Source: Streptomyces sp. NRRL S-350
GTDB taxonomy: Bacteria; Actinomycetota; Actinomycetes; Streptomycetales; Streptomycetaceae
NCBI RefSeq assembly: GCF_000719705.1
Contig: NZ_JOHO01000004.1
Coordinates: 124,001 to 188,000 of the forward strand
Length of the DNA: 64,000 nt
Direction of reading: 5' to 3'
Positions 42,895 through 51,578 of the stretch are shown in pieces. Both the position numbers and the translations under genes were made by a program. Position 1 is the first letter of the stretch, and each line of letters starts with the position of its first letter. The notes beneath the pieces are model-generated. The model did no database searches and was not told the DNA's origin. It was given only the letters and a program-made list of their open reading frames with translations.

Positions 42895-43995
42895 GTGACT
42901 TTCAGCCAGACCCTCGCCTGCGCCCCGGCCCGCCCCGACCTCTCCGCACCACCGATGGGGACACTCAGTCCACCCGTCCCGCTGGGCGCGCTCGCCGAGG
43001 TCCTGGCCCGCTACCGGGTGGGGCGCCTGCTGGCCGCCGAACCGGTCGCCGAAGGCCTGCTCAACCGGGGGTACCGGGTCACCACCGAGGCCGGCCGGTA
43101 CTTCCTGAAGTGCTACGTCGACACCGCCACCGCCAGCCGTCCGAAGATCCTCGCCCACCACCGCGCCATGTCCGCGCTGAACACCCTCGGACTGCCCGTC
43201 GCGCCCCCGCTGGCCTGCGCCGAACGCTCCGGCACGGTGGCCTCCCGGGGCGGGCGGATGTTCGCGCTGTTCCCCTGGACCGACGGCCGGCACCGGCACG
43301 GCACCGAGCTCGACCCGGCGCAGTGCGACGCGCTGGGCACGCTGCTCGGCCGCCTGCACGGCGCGCTCGACGACGTCTGCGCCCCCTTCGAGCAGCCCGC
43401 CGGCTACCGCAGCGCCGACCCCGTCGACAGCGCCGTGCTCGCCCGCGACCTGCGGAGCAGCGCCCGCAGGCACCGCCCGTACGGCGAGTTCGACGCGCTG
43501 GTCGAGCAACGGCTCACGGAACGGCTGGAACTGCTCGCCGAACACGCCCACCGCCGCCCCGCCCCGCAGGCCGCCCCGCCCACCGGCTGGACCCACGGCG
43601 ACTTCCACGGCCTCAACCTGCTGTACGGGCAGGGGCCCGCGGGCGGCCGGGTCGCGGCCGTCCTGGACTGGGACAAGCTCGCCCCGCAGCCGCGCGCCGA
43701 GGAGGCCGTCCGGGCCGCCACCCTGCTCTTCAACGACCGGGTGTCCGGCGTCCTCGACCTGGTCCGGGTGCGCCGCTACTCACAGGCCTACCGGGCGTGC
43801 GGAGCCGGCACCGCCGAGCACCTGGCCGCCGCCGCCCACCGGGTCTGGTGGGAGCGGCTGAACGACTTCTGGATGCTGCAGTGGCGCTACCAGCGGGGCG
43901 ACCACCGGGCCGACCCGCTCTTCCCCGCCTCGGCGGGCCAGTTGGCGTGGTGGTGCCAGGAGTACGAGCAGGTCCTGGACGCCTTCGCCAACTGA
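42895..43995 (+). CDS. Aminoglycoside-phosphotransferase-fold (APH) protein
   Basis: A 366-residue kinase-like protein. The catalytic Brenner motif is TGWTHGDFHGLNLLYGQG (HxDxxxxN-like, with HGDFHGLN) and the metal-binding VAAVLDWDKLAPQP follows. The N-lobe has EGLLNRGYRVTTEAGRYFLKCYVDT with the ATP-binding lysine in FLKCY. Such proteins phosphorylate small molecules (homoserine, choline, fructosamine and others); the substrate is unknown and no resistance role is implied. GTG 42895 follows a -10-like box by 6 nt. Its stop codon lies inside a hairpin shared with the convergent kinase gene. Confidence 0.85.
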   Translation: MTFSQTLACAPARPDLSAPPMGTLSPPVPLGALAEVLARYRVGRLLAAEPVAEGLLNRGYRVTTEAGRYFLKCYVDTATASRPKILAHHRAMSALNTLGLPVAPPLACAERSGTVASRGGRMFALFPWTDGRHRHGTELDPAQCDALGTLLGRLHGALDDVCAPFEQPAGYRSADPVDSAVLARDLRSSARRHRPYGEFDALVEQRLTERLELLAEHAHRRPAPQAAPPTGWTHGDFHGLNLLYGQGPAGGRVAAVLDWDKLAPQPRAEEAVRAATLLFNDRVSGVLDLVRVRRYSQAYRACGAGTAEHLAAAAHRVWWERLNDFWMLQWRYQRGDHRADPLFPASAGQLAWWCQEYEQVLDAFAN

Positions 43996-44008
43996 CCGGC
44001 GTCAGTTG
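43989..44008. terminator. Palindrome overlapping both convergent stop codons
   Basis: CAACTGAC-CGGC-GTCAGTTG: both stems include the TGA stop codon of a gene, the phosphotransferase on the plus strand and the Ser/Thr kinase on the minus strand, each ending AAC TGA. It probably acts as a compact bidirectional terminator. Confidence 0.6.
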
Positions 44009-45738
44009 ACCGCCGGCGGCGGTGGCGTGATCGGCGCCTTCGAGCCGGTGGGCACCTGGTTGGTGGGCGTGCTGCCACCCGCGGTCTGCGACGGCTGCGT
44101 GGTCGGCCCACCGGTCGCGGTCCCCGACGACGTGGGCGTCGGCGTGTGGGTGGGGCTCGTCGTCGGCGTCGGCGTCGGCGTGTGCCTGCCCGGACTGGGC
44201 GACGGCGACGTGTTGTTGCCGTTGTTCCAGGTGTTGTTCCCGTTGTTGCCGGTGTCGGTCGGCTGCTGGGGCTTCCTGGTGCCGGTCACCGTCGACGGCG
44301 GGCTGGGCAGGCCGCTCTGGGCCGGCGGAGTCGTCTCGTTCGTACTGACCACCGGGGCGGGAGTCGGGGGCAGGACGTGGTCCTTGTCGCCGCCACCGCC
44401 ACCGCCGCCGCTCAGCGCGAAGGCGATCCCGGCCCCGGCCGCGACCAGCACCGCGATCCCGCCGGCCACCCAGGCCCACGGCCCGCGCCGCCGACCGTCG
44501 TCGTCCCCGTCCCCGCCGTGGCCCTCGCCGCCGTACGGGCCGCCGGGCGCCCCGTGGGACGTGCTGGGGGTGTACGGGCCGCCCGTCTGGTAGGGCAGGA
44601 CGGAGGTCTGGTCGCCCGGGCGGACCGCGCCGAAGGCGGCGGTGGCCGCCGCCTGGTCCGGCCGGAGCACCTGGGTCGCGCCGGTGTCGCCCGGGACGCC
44701 GACGGCACCGGTCCAGACCGCCCCGGTGGCGCCGTGCATCTCGCGCAGCGCGTGCTGCAGGTGGGCGCGGAACTCGTCGGCGTCCTGGAAGCGGTCGTCC
44801 GGGTTCTTGGCGAGCGAGCGCAGCACCAGCGGGTCGAGGCCGACCGGCACCCGGGGGTTGGCCTGCGAGGGCGGCACCGGCGGGTCCTGGACGTGCTGGT
44901 AGACCACCGAGAGCGGGGTGTCGCCGGTGAAGGGCGGGCGCAGCGTGAGCAGTTCGTACAGCATGCAGCCGGCCGCGTACAGGTCGGAGCGGTGGTCGAC
45001 CGGCTTGCCGAGGGCCTGCTCGGGCGAGAGGTACTGCGGGGTGCCCATGACCATGCCGGTCTGGGTCATCGTGGTGGCCCCGCCGGTCAGCGCCCGGGCG
45101 ATGCCGAAGTCCATCACCTTGACCGCGCCGGTGTTCGTGATGATCACGTTGGCGGGCTTGATGTCCCGGTGGACGATGCCGTGCCGGTGGCTGTAGGCGA
45201 GCGCCTCCAGCACGCCGGCGATGATGATCAGCGCCTGGTCGACCGGCGGCGCCTCCTCGTCCGCCAACAGCTCGCGGACGGTCCGGCCCTCGACCAGCTC
45301 CATCACGATGTACGGCGTGGACTCGTCCCCGACGTACTCCTCGCCGGTGTCGTAGACCGAGACGATCGAGTGGTGGTTGAGGGCCGCGACGGCGTGTGCC
45401 TCGCGGGTGAAGCGCAGCCGGGCGACGTCGTCCTGGGCCAGTTCCCCGCGCAGCAGCTTGACCGCGACGGTGCGGCCCAGCCGCACGTCCTCGGCCGCGA
45501 GCACCTCGGCCATGCCACCGCGGCCGAGGCGGTGGGTCAGCCGGTAGCGGCCGTCGCCGACGGTGCCCAGCGGTGCGGCGGTGCCCCGGCCCGGGGTCTG
45601 CGGGCCGCCGGCCCCGAGGAACGGCGGCAGCGCCGAGGTCGCGGCCTCACTGCCGGGCTCCGGGATCCTCGGCGTCCCGCCGGTCCGTCCGGCCGCTCGG
45701 GCACCCGCGTCGTCGTCCGGCTGCTGCGTCTGTGCCAT
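44002..45738 (-). CDS. Membrane-bound Ser/Thr protein kinase (PknB-like, no PASTA)
   Basis: A 578-residue Hanks-type kinase. The kinase domain is about residues 65-330: GRGGMAEVLAAEDVRLGRTVAVKLL, catalytic loop GIVHRDIKPANVII, DFGIARALTGGATTMTQTGMVMGTPQYLSPEQALG (activation loop with Thr residues). A juxtamembrane region is followed by one membrane helix (WAWVAGGIAVLVAAGAGIAFAL) and an extracytoplasmic low-complexity tail of about 110 residues, rich in Asn, Thr, Pro and Ser (GNNGNNTWNNGNNT). There are no PASTA repeats, so the external ligand is unknown. It lies directly downstream of a second, similar kinase. Confidence 0.95.
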   Translation of the reverse strand: MAQTQQPDDDAGARAAGRTGGTPRIPEPGSEAATSALPPFLGAGGPQTPGRGTAAPLGTVGDGRYRLTHRLGRGGMAEVLAAEDVRLGRTVAVKLLRGELAQDDVARLRFTREAHAVAALNHHSIVSVYDTGEEYVGDESTPYIVMELVEGRTVRELLADEEAPPVDQALIIIAGVLEALAYSHRHGIVHRDIKPANVIITNTGAVKVMDFGIARALTGGATTMTQTGMVMGTPQYLSPEQALGKPVDHRSDLYAAGCMLYELLTLRPPFTGDTPLSVVYQHVQDPPVPPSQANPRVPVGLDPLVLRSLAKNPDDRFQDADEFRAHLQHALREMHGATGAVWTGAVGVPGDTGATQVLRPDQAAATAAFGAVRPGDQTSVLPYQTGGPYTPSTSHGAPGGPYGGEGHGGDGDDDGRRRGPWAWVAGGIAVLVAAGAGIAFALSGGGGGGGDKDHVLPPTPAPVVSTNETTPPAQSGLPSPPSTVTGTRKPQQPTDTGNNGNNTWNNGNNTSPSPSPGRHTPTPTPTTSPTHTPTPTSSGTATGGPTTQPSQTAGGSTPTNQVPTGSKAPITPPPPAVN

Positions 45739-45861
45739 CGCTCCTCGCCCCGGGCGTTCGCTCGGATCGCGGTGCCCTGTCGCTTACGTATCCCCGAACG
45801 CTACCGCTTCCGGGGCGCACCCGTGATACGCCCGGGGTGCGCCCGGACCGGCCGGACCGCC

Positions 45862-47313
45862 TCAGAACAGGCCGTTCCGGTCCGCCGGGATGTCGAGGAC
45901 CAGCACGTTGGCGGGACGCTCGCTGCCGGTGTGGCCGACCTTGCCCTTGGTCTTCTCGTTCGCCTTGTTCACCACGATCGCGATGATGATGCCGGCCAGC
46001 ACGAGCACGCCGACGATGATCCCGACCACGACCACGGCCGTCGAGCAGCCGCCGCCGGACGCCTTCGGCTGCTGGTACGGCGGTGCCGGCCGCGGCGGCG
46101 GGGTGTGCGCCTGCTGGGGCCCCCCTTGCTGGAGGTACTGCGGGTGCGGCGTGTGCGGGCCCTGCGGGCGCGGGGGCTGGAAGGCGGGCGGCGGGGTCTG
46201 GTACTGCGGCTGCCCGCCCTGCTGCAGGTACTGCGGGTGCGGCGTGTGCGGGGCCTGCGGACCCGGCGTCGGGTAGGCCGGCGGCGGGGTCCGGTACTGC
46301 GGCTGCCCGCCCTGCTGGAGGTACTGGGGCTGCGGGGTCTGCGGCGCCGGCGGGGAGGCGTGCACCGCGCGCGGTCCCTCGTTGATCACCAGCGGCGTGC
46401 TGGCCTGGAGCTTGTGACCGCTGCCGCCGCCCTTGGCCGCCTCGATCAGTCGCTCCGCCTCGTCCCGCATCGCCGCCGCGCTCTGGAACCGGTGCGCCGG
46501 GTCCTTGCGCAGCGCCTGGGCGACGAAGGCGTCCACCTCGGGGGTGACCGAGCGGTTCAGGGTGGAGGGCGCCGGCGGCTCCTCCTGGACGTGCTTGTAG
46601 GCGATCGAGAACGCCGAGTCGCCGTCGAAGACGAGCTGGCCGGTGATCATCTCGAAGAGCATCACGCCGACCGAGTAGAGGTCGGAGCGGGCGTCCACGG
46701 GCTTGCCGAGCGCCTGCTCGGGCGAGAGGTACTGCGGGGTGCCGACCACCATGCCGGTCTGGGTCATCGACGTGACGCCGGATTCCAGCGCCCGGGCGAT
46801 GCCGAAGTCCATGACCTTGACGTTGCCCTTGCGGTCGAACATCACGTTGCCGGGCTTGATGTCGCGGTGCACCAGGCCCATGTCGTGCGAGGCCTCCAGC
46901 GCGTTCAGCACGCCGACGGTGACCCGCAGGGCGTCCTCGGCCGGCATCGCGCCGTACTGGCCGATCGCCTCGTTGATCGCGTCGCGCAGGCCCTTGCCGT
47001 CGATCAGCTGCATGACGATGTACGGCGTGCTGGAGCCGTCCGGGGCGATGTCCTCGCCGCTGTCGTACACCGTGACGATGTTCGGGTGCTCCAGCCGCGC
47101 CACCGCCTGGGCCTCGCGGCGGAACCGCTCCTTGAACGAGTCGTCCCGGCCCAGCTCGCTGTGCATGCTCTTCAGCGCGACCTGCCGGTCCAGCACGCTG
47201 TCGTAGGCCAGGTGCACGGACGCCATGCCGCCCTCGCCCAGCAGCCGCTGCAGCACATAGCGGCCGTTGCCAAGGGAGAAGCCCTCGACCGCCGCGTTGC
47301 CGTGCTCGCTCAT
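45862..47313 (-). CDS. Membrane-bound Ser/Thr protein kinase with Pro/Gln-rich repeats
   Basis: A 483-residue Hanks-type kinase. Catalytic motifs: LLGEGGMASVHLAYDSVLDRQVALKSM, LVHRDIKPGNVMF, DFGIARALESGVTSMTQTGMVVGTPQYLSPEQ. After the kinase domain (to about residue 285) comes a Pro/Gln/Tyr-rich region with repeats containing PQYLQQGGQPQY and TPHPQ. Then a single membrane helix (AVVVVGIIVGVLVLAGIIIAIVV) and a short outer tail of about 35 residues ending in DIPADRNGLF. Because the repeats precede the membrane helix they are cytosolic. It probably precedes the other kinase in one transcript (123-bp gap). The substrates are unknown. Confidence 0.94.
   Translation of the reverse strand: MSEHGNAAVEGFSLGNGRYVLQRLLGEGGMASVHLAYDSVLDRQVALKSMHSELGRDDSFKERFRREAQAVARLEHPNIVTVYDSGEDIAPDGSSTPYIVMQLIDGKGLRDAINEAIGQYGAMPAEDALRVTVGVLNALEASHDMGLVHRDIKPGNVMFDRKGNVKVMDFGIARALESGVTSMTQTGMVVGTPQYLSPEQALGKPVDARSDLYSVGVMLFEMITGQLVFDGDSAFSIAYKHVQEEPPAPSTLNRSVTPEVDAFVAQALRKDPAHRFQSAAAMRDEAERLIEAAKGGGSGHKLQASTPLVINEGPRAVHASPPAPQTPQPQYLQQGGQPQYRTPPPAYPTPGPQAPHTPHPQYLQQGGQPQYQTPPPAFQPPRPQGPHTPHPQYLQQGGPQQAHTPPPRPAPPYQQPKASGGGCSTAVVVVGIIVGVLVLAGIIIAIVVNKANEKTKGKVGHTGSERPANVLVLDIPADRNGLF
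46134..46326. repeat. 93-bp period coding repeat in the kinase gene
   Basis: The element GGTACTG with similar flanking sequence recurs at 46134, 46227 and 46320, a period of exactly 93 bp (31 codons). It encodes the PQYLQQGGQPQY-type repeats of the cytosolic linker. Confidence 0.75.
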
Positions 47314-47405
47314 GGTCCTTCGCTCCCCCTCGGCGCGGCCGTGCTGCCGCAGCCGTGACGTTCGGTCTCGTCCGTGCGTGGTGGGCCCGGCCCGCTGGCC
47401 TGGCG

Positions 47406-47446
47406 GACCCCTGTCGCGGCGGCTCGACCGGCCTGCGACAGGGGTC
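47406..47446 (-). terminator. Hairpin between bpa and the kinase operon
   Basis: Inverted repeat GACCCCTGTCGC (47406-47417) / GCGACAGGGGTC (47435-47446) with a 17-nt loop. It lies downstream of bpa and upstream of the kinase gene on the same strand; terminator of bpa most likely, a leader element for the kinase mRNA otherwise. Confidence 0.6.
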
Positions 47447-47592
47447 AGGGTATCGGCTCGCGCCGACGGTGATCGGTCCAGGGCCGATCCTGGACCCGGG
47501 CCGCAGGCGCCGGATCCCGGCGGGACGGCCCGGGGCGGATGGTCGCGGTACGTCCGGTCCGGCGGACCGCACGCCCCGCCGACGGGTACCGG

Positions 47593-48207
47593 CTACAGGT
47601 ACGGGCCGGAGCGGATGCCCCGGCTCTGGCCCGGCTCGTCCTCGTCGTGGTCCCCGCCCTGCAGCCCGGGCGGCAGTGCCCGCCGCATCTGCTCCAGCTG
47701 GGCCCGCGCCGCCATCTGCTGGGCGAACAGCGCGGTCTGGATGCCGTGGAACAGGCCCTCCAGCCAGCCGACCAGCTGGGCCTGGGCGATCCGCAGCTCG
47801 GCCTCGGTCGGGATGGTGTCCTCGGTGAACGGGAGCGACAGCCGCTCCAGCTCGGCGACCAGCTCCGGGGCCAGACCGAGTTCGAGCTCCTTGATCGAAC
47901 TCGCGTGGATGTCCTTCAACCGGGCCCGGCTCGCCTCGTCGAGGGGCGCCGCCCGGACCTCCTCCAACAGCTGCTTGATCATGCTGCCGATGCGCATGAC
48001 CTTGGCGGGCTGCTCGACCATCTCGGTCACCGGGAGCTCACGCGGCACGTCGCCCTCGTCGTCCGCGTCGCCCATCGGGCCGGCGAACCCCTGGCCCACG
48101 GGCAGCCCGTCCGGTCCGACGATCAGCACCTTCTGGCCGTCCTGCGACTGCCCGCCGCCGGCCTGGTAGGGCTCCTGCGACGAGCGCTCGTTCATCGGAT
48201 TCGTCAT
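47593..48207 (-). CDS. bpa: Bacterial proteasome activator (Bpa/PafE)
   Basis: A 204-residue protein of the DUF2587/Bpa family, a ring-shaped ATP-independent cap that opens the 20S proteasome gate and delivers unfolded proteins. The helical core is MVEQPAKVMRIGSMIKQLLEEVRAAPLDEASRARLKDIHASSIKELELGLAPELVAELERLSLPF, followed by PTEAELRIAQAQLVGWLEGLFHGIQTALFAQQMAARAQLEQM. The C-terminus ends SGPYL, matching the gate-docking C-terminal motif (GQYL in mycobacteria). The N-terminal 60 residues are disordered. ATG 48207 is the likely start; ATG 48195 is an alternative. Proteasome genes are not in the window. Confidence 0.93.
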   Translation of the reverse strand: MTNPMNERSSQEPYQAGGGQSQDGQKVLIVGPDGLPVGQGFAGPMGDADDEGDVPRELPVTEMVEQPAKVMRIGSMIKQLLEEVRAAPLDEASRARLKDIHASSIKELELGLAPELVAELERLSLPFTEDTIPTEAELRIAQAQLVGWLEGLFHGIQTALFAQQMAARAQLEQMRRALPPGLQGGDHDEDEPGQSRGIRSGPYL

Positions 48208-48395
48208 GAACAACATTCTCTCTCACTGGGGTTGGTCGGGCGGAAGCCCCCGTTCGTCCCGCCGGCCTGCGCCACCCGTGACGACGGTACGCCCCCGCGC
48301 GCCGCCCGGGAATCCGTACGGATACTCAGATCGCCCACCCGGAACGGCCCCGCAACCCCCACCGGACCTCCCCATCCCGGCCCGGCGCCGCCGCC

Positions 48396-49187
48396 TCAGC
48401 GCTTGCGCAGCCGCAGGCCCACCAGCCCCAGGCCGCAGCCGATCAGCCCCAGGCCGGCACCCAGCGGCAGCTGGGTCGTGGAGGCGTCCTGCCAGCGGGC
48501 GGGGAGGACCAGGGAGCCGGCGGCGACGTCCTGGCCGGAGGCCGCCGTGACGGTGTCCGGCGCGACGGCGTCGCCCGGGGCCGCCGGATCCGGGGTGTCC
48601 TGACCGGCTTCCGGCCGGGCCGCCTCGACGCCCTGGTCCGCGGCCTGGTCGGGCGCCTGGTCGACAGCCTGGTCGGGCGCTTGGTCCGGTGCCTGGTCCG
48701 GTGCCTGGTCGGGCGCCTGCTCCGGTGCCTGGTCGGGCACCTGGTCCGGCACCTGGTCGGGCACCTGGTCCGGCGCCTGCTCCACGGTGGCGTCGGGGCG
48801 CTCCGGCAGCGACGCCGGGCGGTGCCGGAACGCGCGCGGAAAGTCGCCGTCCGGGTGCGGCCGGTGAGCCGGGCGCTGTGGCGGCGCGGCCGCAGGCGTG
48901 TGCGCGCTGGGTGGGGCAGCCGGCTCGGCCACCGAAGGCGGCGGCGCGGCCGGGGATGCGGAGGGGGGCGGCGCGGGGGAAGGGACCACCCCCGCCGGAG
49001 GCCCCGGCACCGCCACCGCCGCCGTCGCGGCGGCCAGCGGGAGCGCGAGCCCCAGCACGGCCGCCGCGACCAGCCGCTGGGCGCGGCATGCGCACGGGCG
49101 GTGACGGCCACGACGGCTGTGCGGGCTGCGGCGGTCGTGCGGGGCTTCGGGCAGCGGCCCGAGGAATGCGTGCGGTGATGCGGCCAC
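48396..49187 (-). CDS. Secreted/anchored protein with PDQ tetrapeptide repeats
   Basis: A 263-residue protein I do not recognise. The basic N-terminus (RRGRHRPCACRAQR) and hydrophobic core LVAAAVLGLALPLAAATAAVAV look like a signal peptide. Next are a Pro/Ala-rich region (residues 62-105), then a run of PDQA/PDQV tetrapeptides (about residues 136-185), and a C-terminal hydrophobic helix with a basic end (LPLGAGLGLIGCGLGLVGLRLRKR). This is the layout of a wall-spanning, membrane-anchored stalk. No LPXTG or LAXTG sortase motif is present. It lies between bpa and the quinone oxidoreductase. Confidence 0.6.
   Translation of the reverse strand: MAASPHAFLGPLPEAPHDRRSPHSRRGRHRPCACRAQRLVAAAVLGLALPLAAATAAVAVPGPPAGVVPSPAPPPSASPAAPPPSVAEPAAPPSAHTPAAAPPQRPAHRPHPDGDFPRAFRHRPASLPERPDATVEQAPDQVPDQVPDQVPDQAPEQAPDQAPDQAPDQAPDQAVDQAPDQAADQGVEAARPEAGQDTPDPAAPGDAVAPDTVTAASGQDVAAGSLVLPARWQDASTTQLPLGAGLGLIGCGLGLVGLRLRKR
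48633..48782. repeat. 12-bp coding repeats (PDQA/PDQV)
   Basis: About eleven copies of a 12-bp unit reading GCCTGGTCSGGY-like on the plus strand encode the PDQ[AV] repeats of the minus-strand gene. The copy number is likely to vary between strains. Confidence 0.85.
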
Positions 49188-49412
49188 GGTCGGAGTCCTT
49201 CCGACGGCCGACCGCGCCCGGGGGCGGGGTCGGCGGCGGGACAGCTCCGGACCAGCCTCGCACGATCCGACAATCGGGGCATTTCCAACGCCCGCCGCGC
49301 CCCTCGGGCCCTCGGCCCGGCCCTTCCCAGGCCCTCCGCCAGGTCCCTCGGCCCCCTCCGCCCGGTCCCTCGGCCCCCGCCGCCCGGTCCCCGCCTCGCG
49401 GACGCCCTCCCG

Positions 49413-50390
49413 TCAGGCCCGCAGCACGACCTTCCCGACCTGCTCCCCGGCCTCCAACACCCGGTGCGCCTCGCCCGCGTCGGTCAGCGGCAGCACCCGG
49501 TCCACCACCGGCTTGACCACCCCGGACTCGACCAGCGGCCACACGTGCTCCCGCACCGCCGCCACGATCGCCGCCTTCTCGGCGAGGGGCCGCCCGCGCA
49601 GGTTGGTGGCGATCACCGCCGCCCGCTTGCGCAGCAGCGTGTTGAGGTCGAGTTCGCCCTTCACCCCGCCCTGCAGCCCGATGATCACCAGCCGCCCGTT
49701 GACCGCCAGCGCGTCCACGTTCCGCTGCAGGTACTTGGCGCCCATGATGTCGAGGATCACGTCCGCCCCGGACCCGTCGGTGGCCTCCCTGAGCGCCTCG
49801 ACGAAGTCCTGCTTCCGGTAGTCGATCGTGATGTCCGCGCCGAGCCCGGTGCACCGGGCCAGCTTCTCGGCGCTGCCCGCGGTGACCGCGACCCGGGCCC
49901 CGACCGCCTTGGCCAGCTGGATCGCCATGGTGCCGATGCCGCTCGCGCCGCCGTGCAGCAGCACCGTCTCGCCGGGCCGCAGGTGCGCGGTGAGGAAGAC
50001 GTTGGACCAGACGGTGCTGGCGACCTCCGGCAGCGCCGCGGCCTGCTCCGGGCTCAGCCCCGCGGGCAGGGGCAGCAGCTGCCCGGTCGGCACCGCGACG
50101 CGCTGCGCGTAGCCGCCGCCGGCCAGCAGGGCGCACACGTCGTCGCCGACCGCCCAGCCGGACACCCCCGGCCCGAGCTCGACGATCCGCCCGGCGCATT
50201 CCAGCCCCGGGTAGGGAGAGGCGCCGGGCGGCGGGTTGTAGTGGCCCTGCCGCTGGAGCAGGTCGGCACGGTTGACGGCGGTGGCCGCCACCTCGACCAG
50301 GACCTCGCCCTCGCCGGGCACCGGGTCGGGCACCTCGGCCCAGACCAGTGCCTCGGGGCCGCCGGGTACGGGAATCGTCATCGCATGCAT
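49413..50390 (-). CDS. NAD(P)H-quinone oxidoreductase (MDR superfamily)
   Basis: A 325-residue zinc-free medium-chain dehydrogenase/reductase, close to TP53I3/PIG3-type quinone reductases. Landmarks: VNRADLLQRQGHYNPPPGASPYPGLECAGRIVELG, the nucleotide-binding VLLHGGASGIGTMAIQLAKAVGARVAVTAGS, and DVILDIMGAKYLQRNVDALAVNGRLVIIGLQGG, with the C-terminal DAGEAHRVLEAGEQVGKVVL. ATG 50390 lies 6 nt after a TAGGTT box. It reduces quinones or enones with NADPH; the physiological substrate is unknown. Confidence 0.9.
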   Translation of the reverse strand: MHAMTIPVPGGPEALVWAEVPDPVPGEGEVLVEVAATAVNRADLLQRQGHYNPPPGASPYPGLECAGRIVELGPGVSGWAVGDDVCALLAGGGYAQRVAVPTGQLLPLPAGLSPEQAAALPEVASTVWSNVFLTAHLRPGETVLLHGGASGIGTMAIQLAKAVGARVAVTAGSAEKLARCTGLGADITIDYRKQDFVEALREATDGSGADVILDIMGAKYLQRNVDALAVNGRLVIIGLQGGVKGELDLNTLLRKRAAVIATNLRGRPLAEKAAIVAAVREHVWPLVESGVVKPVVDRVLPLTDAGEAHRVLEAGEQVGKVVLRA

Positions 50391-50396
50391 GTCCCG

Positions 50397-50402
50397 AACC
50401 TA
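50397..50402 (-). promoter_or_regulatory. -10-like box TAGGTT for the quinone oxidoreductase gene
   Basis: On the minus strand TAGGTT lies 6 nt before ATG 50390; a leaderless start is likely. Confidence 0.45.
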
Positions 50403-50446
50403 CTGCGAGTCAGGGCGGTTCGAGGGCAGGGCCCGCGCCGGCCGGT

Positions 50447-51514
50447 CTACTTGGCTCCGGCGGACGTGGGCCCGGTGGACCTGATGACGATCACCCGGTC
50501 GGTGAGCTGCAGCACGGCGGCCTCCGGCTCGTCGTAGTTGAGCACCCGTCGGCCCCGGACCACGGCGACCACCAGGTCCTCGCACTCGCGCGGGCCGTGC
50601 CCGGCCTCGGCCCGGGTCACCGGCCGCTCCGCCACGTCCAGCCCGTTGCCGTACGTCAGGAGGTCCTCCATCACCGCACCGGCGTGCGGGCTGAGCATGG
50701 ACAGCCCGAGCAGCCGCCCGGCCGAGCTGGAGCTGGTCACCACGACGTCGGCACCGCTCTGCCGCAGCAGCGGCGCGTTCTCGTCCTCCCGGACGGCGGC
50801 GACCACGGTGGCCGCCTTGTTCAGCTGGCGTGCCGTCAGCGTGATCAGGACGGCGGTGTCGTCCCGTTCCGGTGCGACGACCACCCTGGCCGCCGCGGGC
50901 AGGGCGGCGCGGATCAGCGTGTCGGTGCGGGTGGCGTCGCCGACCACGCCGACCAGGCCGTCCTGCGCGGCCTGGTCGATCACCTTGCGCTGCGGGTCGA
51001 CGACGACGATCTCCTCCTTCTTCACCCCCTGCCCGAGCAGGGTGTCGACGGCGCTGCGGCCCTTCGTCCCGTACCCGATGACGACGGTGTGCTCGCGCAG
51101 GGTGGACCTCCATCGGTTCAACCGCCACTGCAGGCGGGTCCGTTCGGTGAGCACTTCCAGGGTGGTGCCGACCAGGATGATCAGGAACACCACGCGCAGC
51201 GGGGTGATCACGAGGATGTTGCCGAGCCGGGCGCTGTCGCTGTACGGCGTGATGTCCCCGTACCCGGTGGTGGAGAGCGTCACGGTGGCGTAGTACGCGG
51301 CGTCCAGGAAGCTGAGGCCGCCGCCGGCGTTGTCGTTGTAGCCGTCGCGGTCGAGGTAGACGATCAGCGTGGTGGCGACCAGGACGGCGAGGGCCAGCAG
51401 CAGCCGCGAGCCGACCTGCCGGAGGGCGGGTGCGGCCCGGCGGGCGGGCAGCACGATCCCGGCGTCCGCCCAGGGTTCGGTGCCCGGCGCGGGGGTGCGT
51501 CGTAGTCGGCTCAT
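50447..51514 (-). CDS. Potassium channel with TrkA-type NAD-binding domain
   Basis: A 355-residue protein: one membrane helix (LLLALAVLVATTLIVYLDRDGY), a pore loop with the K+ filter TLSTTGYGDITPYSD, a second helix (LGNILVITPLRVVFLIILVG), then an RCK/TrkA-N domain (HTVVIGYGTKGRSAVDTLLGQGV, VVVDPQRKVIDQAAQDGLVGVVGDATRTDTL). The C-terminal part (ECEDLVVAVVRGRRVLNYDEPEAAVLQLTDRVIVI) resembles a TrkA-C domain. It is thus a two-helix ligand-gated K+ channel of the MthK kind; the ligand (Ca2+, NAD or other) is not known. Confidence 0.92.
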   Translation of the reverse strand: MSRLRRTPAPGTEPWADAGIVLPARRAAPALRQVGSRLLLALAVLVATTLIVYLDRDGYNDNAGGGLSFLDAAYYATVTLSTTGYGDITPYSDSARLGNILVITPLRVVFLIILVGTTLEVLTERTRLQWRLNRWRSTLREHTVVIGYGTKGRSAVDTLLGQGVKKEEIVVVDPQRKVIDQAAQDGLVGVVGDATRTDTLIRAALPAAARVVVAPERDDTAVLITLTARQLNKAATVVAAVREDENAPLLRQSGADVVVTSSSSAGRLLGLSMLSPHAGAVMEDLLTYGNGLDVAERPVTRAEAGHGPRECEDLVVAVVRGRRVLNYDEPEAAVLQLTDRVIVIRSTGPTSAGAK

Positions 51515-51578
51515 GCGCGCGCCCCGCCGCGGCCGGCCGTGGTCCGGCCGGACGCGGGCCGCTTCCCGGTCCGCCCGC

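Noticed and set aside
48396..48500. A sortase anchor in the PDQ-repeat protein
   Set aside because: The C-terminal helix is preceded by QLPLGAG, which fits neither LPXTG nor LAXTG.
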